NCBI RefSeq assembly: GCF_002742625.1
Contig: NZ_PEBF01000001.1
Coordinates: forward strand, 5,181,822 to 5,245,821
Source: Caulobacter sp. FWC2
Lineage (GTDB): Bacteria > Pseudomonadota > Alphaproteobacteria > Caulobacterales > Caulobacteraceae
Length of the DNA: 64,000 nt
Direction: 5' to 3'
Under the pieces are notes generated by a model. The model saw nothing but the letters and a program-made list of their open reading frames with translations, was not told where the DNA came from and did not search any database. A program made the position numbers and the translations under genes. Below are positions 16,609 through 25,603 of the stretch, one piece after another (within the stretch, counting starts at the first letter, position 1; every line of letters starts with the position of its first letter).

Positions 16609-16944
16609 ATGGAAAGCCATGCCCGGGTCGCCACCGACAAGGCGGCCCGCTACATGACCCAGCTTGCCAAGCACTGGGCCCAAAAGTTCGAGGTCACCTA
16701 CGACGAGACCTCGGCCTTGTTCCCGCTGCCGCTGGGAACCTGCCGGATGGTCGCCCATCCGGACGGTCTCGACATCACCGTCGAGGCCGCCGACCTGGAC
16801 GGCCTGGCCCGCCTGGAAGACGTGGTGGCCAAGCACCTGGACCGCTTCGCCTTTCGCGAAGGCGAGTTGAAGTACGGCTGGACCCGCGCGTGGGCGGCCG
16901 GCGTGGTCGATCCGAGGGCCATGCGGATCAACGCGGTCCACTAA
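16609..16944 (+). CDS. DUF2218 domain protein
   Basis: A 111-residue cytoplasmic protein of the DUF2218 family. Landmarks are HARVATDKAARYMTQLAKHW, FPLPLGTCRMV, a central beta strand pair, VVAKHLDRFAFREGEL and a closing W. In other bacteria DUF2218 genes stand beside or are fused to siderophore-interacting ferric reductases, so a role in iron metabolism is likely but unproven. It shares the promoter of the PadR gene, and GGGAGGG precedes the ATG. Confidence 0.8.
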   Translation: MESHARVATDKAARYMTQLAKHWAQKFEVTYDETSALFPLPLGTCRMVAHPDGLDITVEAADLDGLARLEDVVAKHLDRFAFREGELKYGWTRAWAAGVVDPRAMRINAVH

Positions 16945-16953
16945 GTGGGTGAT

Positions 16954-17039
16954 CCTCGCCCTTCGACAAGCTCAGGGTGAGGATCAGAATAAAAGCCTGT
17001 TGGTAGTGAACCTCATCCTGAGCTTGTCGAAGGACGAGG
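16954..17039. repeat. Inverted repeat between convergent genes
   Basis: The left arm CCTCGCCCTTCGACAAGCTC (plus AGGGTGAGG) and the right arm CCTCATCCTGAGCTTGTCGA (plus AGGACGAGG) are near-complements about 26 bases apart. This CTTCGACAAGCTCAGG motif is a dispersed alphaproteobacterial element. It separates the DUF2218 gene from convergent hfsK and may end both transcripts. Confidence 0.75.
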
Positions 17040-17051
17040 TTCGCGGACCCG

Positions 17052-18170
17052 CTAGTGCAGCCCGCGCAGCAGGTCCATGCGGCGCATGGCCTTGCCGGGA
17101 ATCTCGGAGATCCGACCCAAAGGCAGGGCCTCGGCCATCTGGCGGACGCCGTAGACCGCGTGGCGCACCAGGGTCGGCACCGAGGGCGAACCGAGGAAGC
17201 CGAACACCACCTTCTGCTGGGCGTTGGAGAGCTCGCGCTTGAAGCGGTAGTCGCCCGTGCCCAGGTCGAGGCGGGTATAGGGCGTCCCGTCCATGCTCTT
17301 CAGGATATCCTGGAACAGCATCAGGCCTGGCGAATAGCGCTCCAGGTCCGGATTGTGGGCGATCAGCCAGCCGTGGATCGTGTGCTCGCCGCGCAGGTGC
17401 AGGTGTACGGCGGCCAGGCGCTCGCCCAGGTGCAGGGTGTAGAGCCCGCCGCCGAAGGTTGGGCCGCGCATCGCGAAGAGTTCGTCGAGCAGCTTGTTGA
17501 CCCAGGGCGTCTTGAACAGGTCGGTCTGGTGGGTCAGCAGCAGCTGCACGCGCTTCCACGCCAATAGCTGGTCGAAGGCCGCGCGGCTTTCCGACATGGC
17601 GGTGAAGCGGCACGGGCCCACCTCGCGCTCGGCCTTGCGGCGCTTCTTCTCGATGTCCTTCAACACCCCGACGCCGGCGGCCTTGCGCTCGGCGGCGTAG
17701 GCCTCGTAGCCATCTGGCGTTTCGACAACCCAGCTGTCGGCCTGGCCACGGGCGTGGCGGGCCAGGGTCACGTCGTCGGCCATCATGTGGCAGAAGTCGA
17801 TGCGGTCCGCGCCCAGGGCGGCCAGCAGGTCGCGCGGATCCATGGTCACGCCGGGCGCGGTGATCAGGGCCTGATAATCGCACATCGGCGCGCCGACGGG
17901 CATGGCCACGTCCTGACGGACCCGGGCGGGCAGGAAGCCGATGGCCTCGCCCTCCGGGCCGCGCCGGATGGCGACCTTGACCTCGTGGCCCTTGTCGCCC
18001 TGGGCCTTGGCGACGGCCAAGGTCCATTGCGGCGACAGAAACGGCGAATCCAGCCGGCTCTGGCCCCGGCGCAGTTCTTCCCACCGTGCGATGTCGGCGG
18101 GCGAGAGGTCCTGAGCTTTGACGACTTGGATGGACACGGGGATGGTTCCGACAGCTTTGTCGGAGCGCAT
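17052..18170 (-). CDS. hfsK: GNAT-type acetyltransferase, CelD/HfsK-like
   Basis: A 372-residue cytoplasmic N-acyltransferase of the CelD/BcsL (GNAT fold) family. Landmarks are the N-terminal WEELRRGQSRLDSPFLSPQW, the central LKDIEKKRRKAEREVGP, and the second acyltransferase-like half with LYTLHLGERLAAVHLHLRG and YTRLDLGTGDYRFKRELSN. In Caulobacter the member between creS and acnA is HfsK, which modifies holdfast polysaccharide and its cohesion. The symbol rests on this neighbourhood and family, since other holdfast genes are elsewhere. The start at ATG 18170 has a weak ribosome site. A GTG a few codons in is an alternative. Confidence 0.75.
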   Translation of the reverse strand: MRSDKAVGTIPVSIQVVKAQDLSPADIARWEELRRGQSRLDSPFLSPQWTLAVAKAQGDKGHEVKVAIRRGPEGEAIGFLPARVRQDVAMPVGAPMCDYQALITAPGVTMDPRDLLAALGADRIDFCHMMADDVTLARHARGQADSWVVETPDGYEAYAAERKAAGVGVLKDIEKKRRKAEREVGPCRFTAMSESRAAFDQLLAWKRVQLLLTHQTDLFKTPWVNKLLDELFAMRGPTFGGGLYTLHLGERLAAVHLHLRGEHTIHGWLIAHNPDLERYSPGLMLFQDILKSMDGTPYTRLDLGTGDYRFKRELSNAQQKVVFGFLGSPSVPTLVRHAVYGVRQMAEALPLGRISEIPGKAMRRMDLLRGLH

Positions 18171-18258
18171 CCTGGCGCCGATAACTTTCAGTAGAGTTGA
18201 CGATACGGCGTTCCGCGGAATCCGCTCACCCCCGCGTCGCGGGATGAGCGGATCGGGA

Positions 18259-20415
18259 TCAGTCGATCAGCTTTTTCGACAGATAGACATATTCCAGCGC
18301 CTGGCGGCGCGCGGTCTCGGCCAGGTTGGCGCTAGCCGCGTGGCCGCCGTCGATGTTTTCGTAATAGAGCACCGGATAGCCCAGCTCTTCCAGCTTGGCC
18401 GCCGCCTTGCGGGCGTGGGCCGGGTGGACACGGTCGTCCTTGGTCGAGGTCTCGATGAACACCTCGGGATATTTCTGGCCGGCCTTGAGGTTGGAGTAGG
18501 GGTCGTACTTGGCGATCACCGCCCGTTCGGACGGTATGGCCGGGTCGCCATACTCGCCCACCCACGAAGCGCCGGCCCCGATCTGGCTGTAGCGGATCAT
18601 GTCGAACAGCGGCACCTGCACGACGATGGCGTTGTACAGCTCAGGTCGCTGGGTCAGGGCCACGCCCATCAGCAGGCCGCCGTTGCTGCCGCCCATGATG
18701 CCCAGGCGACGCGGCGAGGTGATCTTGCGGGTGATCAGGTCCTGCGACACAGCGAAGAAGTCGTCATAGACCTTCTGGCGGTTGGCCTTGAGCCCCGCCT
18801 CGTGCCAGGCCGGGCCAAACTCGCCGCCGCCCCGGATGTTGGCCACGACGTAAGTGCCGCCGCGCTCAAGCCACAGCTTGCCCATCACGCCCGAATAGCC
18901 CGGGGTCATCGGCACCTGGAAGCCGCCATAGGCGTAGAGCAGGGTGGGCGCCTGGCCGTCGTACTTGATGCCTTTGGGCCGCACGACGAAGTAGGGAATC
19001 CTGGTCCCGTCGGTGCTGGTCGCCTCGAACTGCTCGACCACGTGGGTCGAGGCGTCGAAGCGGGCGGGCGAGGCCTTGACCTGTTCCAGCTTCAGCGAGC
19101 CGGCGTCGGCCAGCCAGTAGGTGGTAGGGGCCAGGTAGCCGGTGACCGTGACGAACAGGCGCTCGTCCGTCTCGGCGGTAGAGCCCAGGCCGATGGCGCT
19201 GTTGGCCGGCAGGTCCAGGGCCTGGGACGTCCAGCCCTTCGGGCCGTGGGTCAGCACCCGGGCCGCGCCCTTGACGTTGTCCAGCAGGCCAACAACCAGC
19301 TTGGTGCGGGTGGTGGTCACCTGCTCCACGGACTGACGGGCGGTCGGCCGCAGGACCAGGGTGGCGACAGCCTGATCCGGCGCGGCCTTTAGCTTGGCCA
19401 GGTCGAAGCTGATCAGGTCGCCGGTCTTGAAGCCCTTCCAGTCCTGCTCCATCAGCACGACCATCTGGCCGGCGACATAGCCCTGGATTGAGCTCTTCAG
19501 GGGCAGATCGAGCTTCACGGGCTTGTCGCCCTCGAGCAGGTAGGTCTCGGCTTCAAAGAAAGTGACGCCCCGGCCAGCCATCACGGCCACGACCTTGCCG
19601 TCGGGGTCGCGCAGCACGAACGGATTGACCGAGACGTCGGTCTCCGTCCCTCGGAACAGCTCCACCGCCTGGTCCAGGCTCTGGCCGCGCTTCAGGCTCT
19701 TCAGCACATAGGCATAGCCGGACTTGGTCAGCTCGCCCGGCTTCCACTCGCGCCCGACCAGCAGGGTGTCCTTGTCCAGCCAGGTGTAGTTCTGCTTGCC
19801 CTCGGGCAGCACGAAGCCGTTGGAGACGAAGGTCTTGGTGGTCGTGTCGAACTCGCGAACCGTCACGGCGTCCTTGCCGCCGTTCGACAGGGTGACCAGG
19901 CACCGCGTGTCCTCGGGCGGCAGGCAGGACGCGCCCTTGAACACCCAGTTGGCGCCCTCGGCCTTGGACAAGGCGTCGATGTCGAGGATCGTCTCCCAGG
20001 CCGGATCGGCCGTGCGGTAGCTCTCCAGGCTGGTCTTGCGCCACACGCCCCGCACGTGGTCGGCGTCCTGCCAGAAGTTGCGCAACGATCCGTCGCCGGC
20101 GAACGAGACGCCGGGCGCGCGGTCCTTGGCGTTCAGGATCGCCAGGGCCTTGGCCTCCAGGTCCGCATAGCGCTTGTCGCCCTGCAGCACCGGCAGCGTC
20201 TTGGCGTTCTGGGCCTTGGCCCAGTCCATGGCGCGCGCGCCCTCGATCTCCTCCATCCAGAGATAGGGATCGTTCTTGCCCAGCTCGGTGAGCGGGGTGC
20301 GGGCCTCTTCGGCGGCCTTGGGCTTGTCGGCCCCATTATTGGTTTCGGCGGCGGTCGCGGGGGTAAAGGTCATCAGGCTCGTGGAGGCGAGGAGAAGGGT
20401 CAGGAGCTTACGCAC
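18259..20415 (-). CDS. Prolyl oligopeptidase family serine peptidase (S9A), secreted, copy 1
   Basis: A 718-residue peptidase with a Sec signal peptide ending TAAE near residue 23, an N-terminal seven-bladed propeller (DPYLWMEEIEG opening motif) and an alpha/beta hydrolase domain. The triad is Ser in GGSNGG (near residue 575), Asp in TKDDRVHP (near 658) and His in DGGHAA (near 690). It should cleave short proline-containing peptides in the periplasm. It starts with GTG directly after the stop of a paralogue (20416) and is translated after it. Confidence 0.9.
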   Translation of the reverse strand: MRKLLTLLLASTSLMTFTPATAAETNNGADKPKAAEEARTPLTELGKNDPYLWMEEIEGARAMDWAKAQNAKTLPVLQGDKRYADLEAKALAILNAKDRAPGVSFAGDGSLRNFWQDADHVRGVWRKTSLESYRTADPAWETILDIDALSKAEGANWVFKGASCLPPEDTRCLVTLSNGGKDAVTVREFDTTTKTFVSNGFVLPEGKQNYTWLDKDTLLVGREWKPGELTKSGYAYVLKSLKRGQSLDQAVELFRGTETDVSVNPFVLRDPDGKVVAVMAGRGVTFFEAETYLLEGDKPVKLDLPLKSSIQGYVAGQMVVLMEQDWKGFKTGDLISFDLAKLKAAPDQAVATLVLRPTARQSVEQVTTTRTKLVVGLLDNVKGAARVLTHGPKGWTSQALDLPANSAIGLGSTAETDERLFVTVTGYLAPTTYWLADAGSLKLEQVKASPARFDASTHVVEQFEATSTDGTRIPYFVVRPKGIKYDGQAPTLLYAYGGFQVPMTPGYSGVMGKLWLERGGTYVVANIRGGGEFGPAWHEAGLKANRQKVYDDFFAVSQDLITRKITSPRRLGIMGGSNGGLLMGVALTQRPELYNAIVVQVPLFDMIRYSQIGAGASWVGEYGDPAIPSERAVIAKYDPYSNLKAGQKYPEVFIETSTKDDRVHPAHARKAAAKLEELGYPVLYYENIDGGHAASANLAETARRQALEYVYLSKKLID

Positions 20416-22533
20416 TTAGTGATCCATCAGCTGGCGCGACAGGTAGGTGTAGTGCAGCGCCCAGCGCTTGGCGTTCGCCTTGGGGTCGGCGCCGTTGGCG
20501 TGGCCGCCGTCGGTGTTCTCGAAATAGAGGTGGTCGACCCCCAGATCGTCCATCCTGGCCGCGAACTTGCGGGCGTGGCCAGGGTGGACGCGGTCGTCCT
20601 TGGTCGAGGTGGTGATGTAGGCCAGCGGGTATTTCACGCCCGCCTTCAGGTTCTGGTACGGGCTGTACTTCTCGATCCAGGCGCGTTCGGCCGGGATGGC
20701 CGGGTCGCCATACTCGCCGATCCACGAGGCCCCGGCAGGCAGGTAGGTGTAACGGATCATGTCGAGCAGGGGGCTTTCCACCACCACCGCGTTCCACAGG
20801 TCCGGACGCTCGGTCAGGGCCACGCCCATCAGCAGGCCGCCGTTCGAGCGGCCATAGGCGCCCAGGTGGCGCGGCGTGGTCGCCTTGTCGGCGATCATCT
20901 TTTCGGCGACGGCGAAATAGTCGTCATAGGCGCGCTGGCGGTTGGCCTTCAGCGCCGCCTCGTGCCAGCCGGGGCCGAACTCGCCGCCACCCCGGATATT
21001 GGCCACCGCATAGGCGCCGCCGCGTTCCAGCCACAGCTTGCCGATCAGCGGGTCGTAGACCGGCAGCTTCGAGAGATTGAAGCCGCCGTAGGCGTGCAGC
21101 AGGGTCGGGTTCTGGCCGTCCAGCTTCCAGCCCTGCTTGTGGACCAGGAAGTAGGGGATCGCCGTGCCGTCCTTGGACGTCGCCGACTTCTGCTCGACCA
21201 TCAGGTCCTTGGTCTCGAACTGGGCGGGCAGGGCCTTGACCGTCTGGGCGGTGGTCCCGGTGGCGTCGGCCAGCTTCAGCTGGGTCGGATTGAGGAAGCC
21301 CTCGACGGTGTAGAAGACATCGTCCCCTTCGTCGGAATGCGAGCCGAGCGAGACGGCGGCGTTGTCGATGACGGGCAGGGCGGTGGCCTTGATCCCGGCC
21401 TGTCCGCGATCCTCGAGCGTGAGGACCCGCCCACGGACATTGTCATAGAGGGCGACGACGACCCGGTGGTCGGTGACGGCGATCTGGTCGATCGACTGCC
21501 GGTCTTCCGGGGCGAGCAGCAGGACGGGGTCGGCCTTGTCGACGGCGTCCGGCGACAGCAGCGTGCTCGGCGAGGCCGCCACGACCGAACCGGCCTTGAA
21601 CTGGCGGGCCGAGCCCCAGCTCCACGGCTCCTCGATCTTGATCACCAGCTTGCCATTCAGCAGGCCGCGCACCCCGACCTTTTCCGGGATCGGCAGGCGC
21701 TTGGTCTCCTTGCCGTCCCACAGATAGGTCTCGTCGTGGAAGAAGTCGGTGGCGCGGGTCAGCAGCACGACCCGATTGCCAGACGCGTCGCGCAGCACGT
21801 TGGGACGGGCCGAGACGTCGGACGCCTGGCCGCGATAGACCTCGACCGCCTGGTCCAGCGCCTGGCCGCGCTTCAGCGTCTTGATCACGAAGCCATAGCC
21901 GCTCTTGGTGGTCGTGCCCTCGCCCCAGTTGCGGGTCAGGATCAGGGTGTCGGGGTCCAGCCACTCGATCGACTGCTTGCTCTCGGGCAGCACGAAGCCG
22001 CCCGCGCCAGGGTCGACGAAGCTCTTGGTGGTCAGGTCGAACTCGCGGACCGTCACGGCGTCCTTGCCGCCGTTCGACAGGTTCACCAGGCAGCGGTCGT
22101 GGGTCTTGGGGCGGCAGTCGGCGCCCTTCCAGATCCAGTTCTTGCCCTCGGCCTTGGCCAGGGCGTCCAGGTCGAGCACCGTCTCCCACTGCGGGGTGGC
22201 GGTCTTGTACGACTCCAGGCTGGTGCGCCGCCAGACGCCGCGCACGTGGGTCTCGTCCTGCCAGAAGTTGAACACCGTCTCGCCGATGAAGTTCGGCATG
22301 GCGATGCGGTCCTTGGTCGACAGGATCTTCAGCGCCTGCGCCTGCAGGCCGGCGAACCGCTTGTCGCCAGACAGGACCGGCAGGGTCTTGTCGTTCTGGG
22401 TCTTCACCCAGGCCAGGGAGTCGGGGCTCTCCACCGCCTCCAGCGCCAGGTGCGGATCAGCGTCCTGCGCGTAGGCAGAAGTGGCGAGCATGGCGGCCAG
22501 GGCCACGGCGGAACAGGTGCGGAGCAGGGTCAT
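20416..22533 (-). CDS. Prolyl oligopeptidase family serine peptidase (S9A), secreted, copy 2
   Basis: A 705-residue paralogue of the next gene downstream, with the same plan. A Sec signal peptide ends SAYAQ. The propeller contains NFWQDETHVRGVWRR. The triad is Ser in GRSNGGL (near 561), Asp in TKDDRVHP (near 647) and His in DGGHANG (near 676). The start is ATG 22533, with no clear ribosome site. An upstream open frame to 22779 has no signal-peptide logic and is discarded. Tandem duplication is evident from shared blocks such as VWRRTSLESYKTA/VWRKTSLESYRTA. Confidence 0.9.
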   Translation of the reverse strand: MTLLRTCSAVALAAMLATSAYAQDADPHLALEAVESPDSLAWVKTQNDKTLPVLSGDKRFAGLQAQALKILSTKDRIAMPNFIGETVFNFWQDETHVRGVWRRTSLESYKTATPQWETVLDLDALAKAEGKNWIWKGADCRPKTHDRCLVNLSNGGKDAVTVREFDLTTKSFVDPGAGGFVLPESKQSIEWLDPDTLILTRNWGEGTTTKSGYGFVIKTLKRGQALDQAVEVYRGQASDVSARPNVLRDASGNRVVLLTRATDFFHDETYLWDGKETKRLPIPEKVGVRGLLNGKLVIKIEEPWSWGSARQFKAGSVVAASPSTLLSPDAVDKADPVLLLAPEDRQSIDQIAVTDHRVVVALYDNVRGRVLTLEDRGQAGIKATALPVIDNAAVSLGSHSDEGDDVFYTVEGFLNPTQLKLADATGTTAQTVKALPAQFETKDLMVEQKSATSKDGTAIPYFLVHKQGWKLDGQNPTLLHAYGGFNLSKLPVYDPLIGKLWLERGGAYAVANIRGGGEFGPGWHEAALKANRQRAYDDYFAVAEKMIADKATTPRHLGAYGRSNGGLLMGVALTERPDLWNAVVVESPLLDMIRYTYLPAGASWIGEYGDPAIPAERAWIEKYSPYQNLKAGVKYPLAYITTSTKDDRVHPGHARKFAARMDDLGVDHLYFENTDGGHANGADPKANAKRWALHYTYLSRQLMDH

Positions 22534-22586
22534 GGCGGGGGACGGTATCGGAAAATTTTCCCCGCGCCAGAGCCAGGCTGGGCCGA

Positions 22587-23381
22587 TCACGCCCCGTCGT
22601 CCGGAATGTTCAGCAGGACGCCACAGGCCTTGCAGTGGACGGCGTCCGGATCGTGCCGGCGCAGGCCGCAGGCGTGGCACTGATAGATGACCTTGTGCGG
22701 CCGCAGGATCGACTGGATCAGGCCGATGAACAGCGACACCCCGCCCAGCATCACCGCCATCGACAGCAGCTTGCCCCAAACCCCTGGAAGGGTGACGTCG
22801 CCATAGCCGGTGGTCGTCAGGCTGGTGACTGTGAAATAGAGGGCGTCGACATAGCCGCCGATGCCTTCGTGGCGGCCGGCGAAGCTAGAATAGACAAAGC
22901 CGGTGACCACGAAGACGAAGGTCGCCAGCGAGCTGGCCGCCCGGGTGATGTCCTCGACCCGCGTGTCGTCATAGCGCCGTCCGACCGTGCGCCAGAAGAA
23001 CTCGCTGTGGATCAGGGTCCACAGGCGCAGCACCCGCAGGAAGCCGAAGTTGAACAGCCAGGCCGGGAACAGCAGGGTGGCCAGCACGAAAAGGTCCAGC
23101 CAGCTGATCGGCTTCTTCAGCCAGGACCTGATGTCTCCGTGGGCGATGGCGCGCGCGACAAGGTCCAGCACCAGGAAGGCCGCCACCCCATAGTCGATCA
23201 GGTAGAAGGTCAGGCCATGCCGCTGCATCAGCGGGGCGGCGATGAAGAAGGCGATGATCGCCAGGTCGATCAGGATGATCGCATAGCGGAACCGCACCGA
23301 CGCCGGAGAGGCGCCGTGATAGAGGGCCCGCAGTCGGGCGCGCAGGCGAAGGCCGCCCTGGTCCTGTTCGTCGCGGTGCAT
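22587..23381 (-). CDS. Voltage-gated-type potassium channel with C-terminal zinc ribbon
   Basis: A 264-residue inner-membrane protein with six hydrophobic segments. S1-S4 are compact, and the pore loop carries the selectivity filter TTTGYGD near residue 191. After the last span the tail has a CHACGLRRHDPDAVHCKACG zinc-ribbon pattern (two CxxC), an unusual addition to a short K+ channel that could sense redox or metal. The start is ATG 23381. The frame is open to 23576 on the far side of dapF, whose gene is divergent 31 bases away. Confidence 0.87.
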   Translation of the reverse strand: MHRDEQDQGGLRLRARLRALYHGASPASVRFRYAIILIDLAIIAFFIAAPLMQRHGLTFYLIDYGVAAFLVLDLVARAIAHGDIRSWLKKPISWLDLFVLATLLFPAWLFNFGFLRVLRLWTLIHSEFFWRTVGRRYDDTRVEDITRAASSLATFVFVVTGFVYSSFAGRHEGIGGYVDALYFTVTSLTTTGYGDVTLPGVWGKLLSMAVMLGGVSLFIGLIQSILRPHKVIYQCHACGLRRHDPDAVHCKACGVLLNIPDDGA

Positions 23382-23412
23382 TTCGCTCGGCTTTCCACTA
23401 TATAGCCCGGCT

Positions 23413-24267
23413 ATGAGCCGCACCTTCCTGAAGATGAACGGGCTGGGCAACGACTTCGTCGTCATCGAGACCCAGACCCAGACCTTTGAACCGACCCCCG
23501 AGGCGATCCGCGCGATCGCCAAACGAGGAGACGGCGGGATTGGCTGCGACCAGGTGATCGCCATCGATCCGCCCAAGGCGCCGGGCGCCTCGGCCTATGT
23601 GCGGTTCTGGAATGCCGACGGCGAGGAGACCGGGGCCTGCGGTAACGGCACCCGCTGCGTGGCGTGGCTGCTGATGCAGTCCGCCGGCAAGGACGCCGTG
23701 GCCTTCGACACGGTCGCGGGCCGCCTCTCGGGTGTCGCAGCCGGCGACAAGCTGGTCACGGTCGATATGGGCCAGCCCGGTCTCGACTGGACCCAGATCC
23801 CGCTGTCGGAGGAAATGAACACCGAGCGGGTCGAGCTGCAGGTCGGTCCGATCGACGCGCCGCTGGTCCACACGCCGGTCTGCGTCTCGATGGGCAATCC
23901 GCACGTGGTGTTCTTCGTCGACGCCCCGGTCACCGACGCCTTCGCCAAAGGCGCGGGCAGCCTGGTCGAGCACCACCCGCTGTTTCCCGAGGGCGTCAAT
24001 GTCGGCTTCGCGCACGTCGCGGCCCGGGATCACATCCAGCTGAAGGTCTGGGAGCGCGGAGCGGGCCTGACCGCCGCCTGCGGCACCGGCGCCTGCGCCG
24101 CCCAGGTCGCCGCCGTGCGTCGCGGCCTGACCGACCGCAAGGCCCGCGTCGAATTCGAGACCGGCTCGCTGATCATCGAATGGCGCGAGAGCGACGGCCA
24201 CGTGATCATGACCGGCCCCATAACCATGGACTATGCCGGCAAGCTGCCGGAGACGGTCGCGGCCTGA
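23413..24267 (+). CDS. dapF: Diaminopimelate epimerase
   Basis: Converts LL- to meso-diaminopimelate for lysine and peptidoglycan. The 284-residue protein has the two active cysteines at about C76 (GACGNGTRC) and C223 (AACGTGACAAQ), and the N-terminal KMNGLGNDFVV. It is cytoplasmic. It heads the conserved alphaproteobacterial run dapF-mtaB-ftsY. The mtaB start lies five bases after its stop. Confidence 0.97.
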   Translation: MSRTFLKMNGLGNDFVVIETQTQTFEPTPEAIRAIAKRGDGGIGCDQVIAIDPPKAPGASAYVRFWNADGEETGACGNGTRCVAWLLMQSAGKDAVAFDTVAGRLSGVAAGDKLVTVDMGQPGLDWTQIPLSEEMNTERVELQVGPIDAPLVHTPVCVSMGNPHVVFFVDAPVTDAFAKGAGSLVEHHPLFPEGVNVGFAHVAARDHIQLKVWERGAGLTAACGTGACAAQVAAVRRGLTDRKARVEFETGSLIIEWRESDGHVIMTGPITMDYAGKLPETVAA

Positions 24268-24271
24268 GGTC

Positions 24272-25603
24272 ATGACCACCTACACCGTCATCAAGGCGAC
24301 GCCGAAGCCCAAGCCCGAAGCGGGAGAAGAGGGCGGTCCGGCGACGACGATGTCCGGGCCCGACGGCGTCGACGTGGTCACCTTCGGCTGCCGCCTGAAC
24401 GCCTATGAGAGCGAGGCCATGAGGGCCCGCGCCGCCGCCGACGGTCTGTCGGACGCGGTGGTGTTCAACACCTGCGCCGTGACCAACGAGGCGGTGCGCC
24501 AGGCCCGCCAGGCGATCCGCAAGGCGCGCCGCGAGCGGCCGGGCGCCAGGATCATCGTCACCGGCTGCGCCGCTCAGGTCGATCCGGCCGCCTTCGCCGC
24601 CATGCCCGAGGTCGACCTCGTGCTGGGCAATGCCGAGAAGGCCGCGCCCGGCGCGCTGACGGACACTTCGACCCGCGTTCGGGTCAACGACATCATGTCC
24701 ATCAAGGAGACCGCCGGTCACCTGATCGACGGCCTGAAGGACCGCGCCCGGGCCTATGTCGAGGTCCAGAACGGCTGCGACCACCGCTGCACCTTCTGCA
24801 TCATTCCCTACGGCCGGGGAAACTCGCGCTCGGCCCCGGCCGGCGAGGTCGTCGAGCAGGTCCGCAAGCTGGCCGCCGAAGGCTATCGCGAGGTCGTGCT
24901 GACCGGCGTCGACGTCACCTCGTGGGGGACTGACCTTCCGGGCGCGCCGACCCTGGGCCAGCTGGTCGGCCGCATCCTGCGCATGGTTCCCGACCTGCCC
25001 CGCCTGCGCCTGTCGTCGATCGACGCGGCCGAGATCGATCCCGACCTGTTCAAGCTGCTCGAGACCGAGCCGCGCCTGATGCCCTATCTGCACCTGTCCT
25101 TGCAGGCCGGCGACAACCTGATCCTCAAGCGCATGAAGCGTCGCCACAGCCGCGAGGACGCGCTGAAACTGGTCGCCGAGGTGCGCCGCGTGCGTCCCGA
25201 CACCGCCTTCGGCGCCGACCTGATCGCCGGCTTCCCCACCGAGACCGAAGAGGCGTTCCAGAACACGCTGAACCTGGTCGAGGAGGCGGGCCTGGCCTTC
25301 CTGCACGTCTTCCCCTACAGCGCCCGTCCGGGCACCCCGGCCGCGCGCATGCCGCCGGTGAAGGGGCCGCTGATCAAGGAGCGGGCCCGGCGCCTGCGTG
25401 AAGCCGGCCAACGCGGCCTGGAGCGCCACCTGCAGCGTCAGGTCGGCCGCACCCTGCCGGGTCTGGTCGAGCGCGACGGCGTCGCCCGCGCCGACGACTT
25501 CACCGAGATCCGCTTCACGGGGGAAGCACCGCTGGGCGAGATTGTAACCTTCACGGTCACCGGCCATGACGGGGCCCACGTCATAGCGGAGCGTGCAAAC
25601 TGA
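24272..25603 (+). CDS. mtaB: tRNA t6A37 methylthiotransferase MtaB-type
   Basis: Radical SAM enzyme that adds a methylthio group to t6A37 of tRNA. The 443-residue protein has an N-terminal UPF0004 domain (VVTFGCRLNAYESEAM, VFNTCAVTNEA, TGCAAQ) with three cluster cysteines, and the radical SAM motif CDHRCTFC near residues 169-176. A TRAM-like C-terminus follows. GAGG stands before ATG 24272. It is distinguished from MiaB (53262-54614 in this window) by the CRLN variant of the first motif and its place next to dapF. Confidence 0.93.
   Translation: MTTYTVIKATPKPKPEAGEEGGPATTMSGPDGVDVVTFGCRLNAYESEAMRARAAADGLSDAVVFNTCAVTNEAVRQARQAIRKARRERPGARIIVTGCAAQVDPAAFAAMPEVDLVLGNAEKAAPGALTDTSTRVRVNDIMSIKETAGHLIDGLKDRARAYVEVQNGCDHRCTFCIIPYGRGNSRSAPAGEVVEQVRKLAAEGYREVVLTGVDVTSWGTDLPGAPTLGQLVGRILRMVPDLPRLRLSSIDAAEIDPDLFKLLETEPRLMPYLHLSLQAGDNLILKRMKRRHSREDALKLVAEVRRVRPDTAFGADLIAGFPTETEEAFQNTLNLVEEAGLAFLHVFPYSARPGTPAARMPPVKGPLIKERARRLREAGQRGLERHLQRQVGRTLPGLVERDGVARADDFTEIRFTGEAPLGEIVTFTVTGHDGAHVIAERAN

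Noticed and set aside
20056..22683. 875-codon open frame antisense to the peptidase pair
   Set aside because: Same cause. Low-complexity Gly/Val/Gln/Arg translation and no ribosome site; both peptidases on the other strand have intact motifs.
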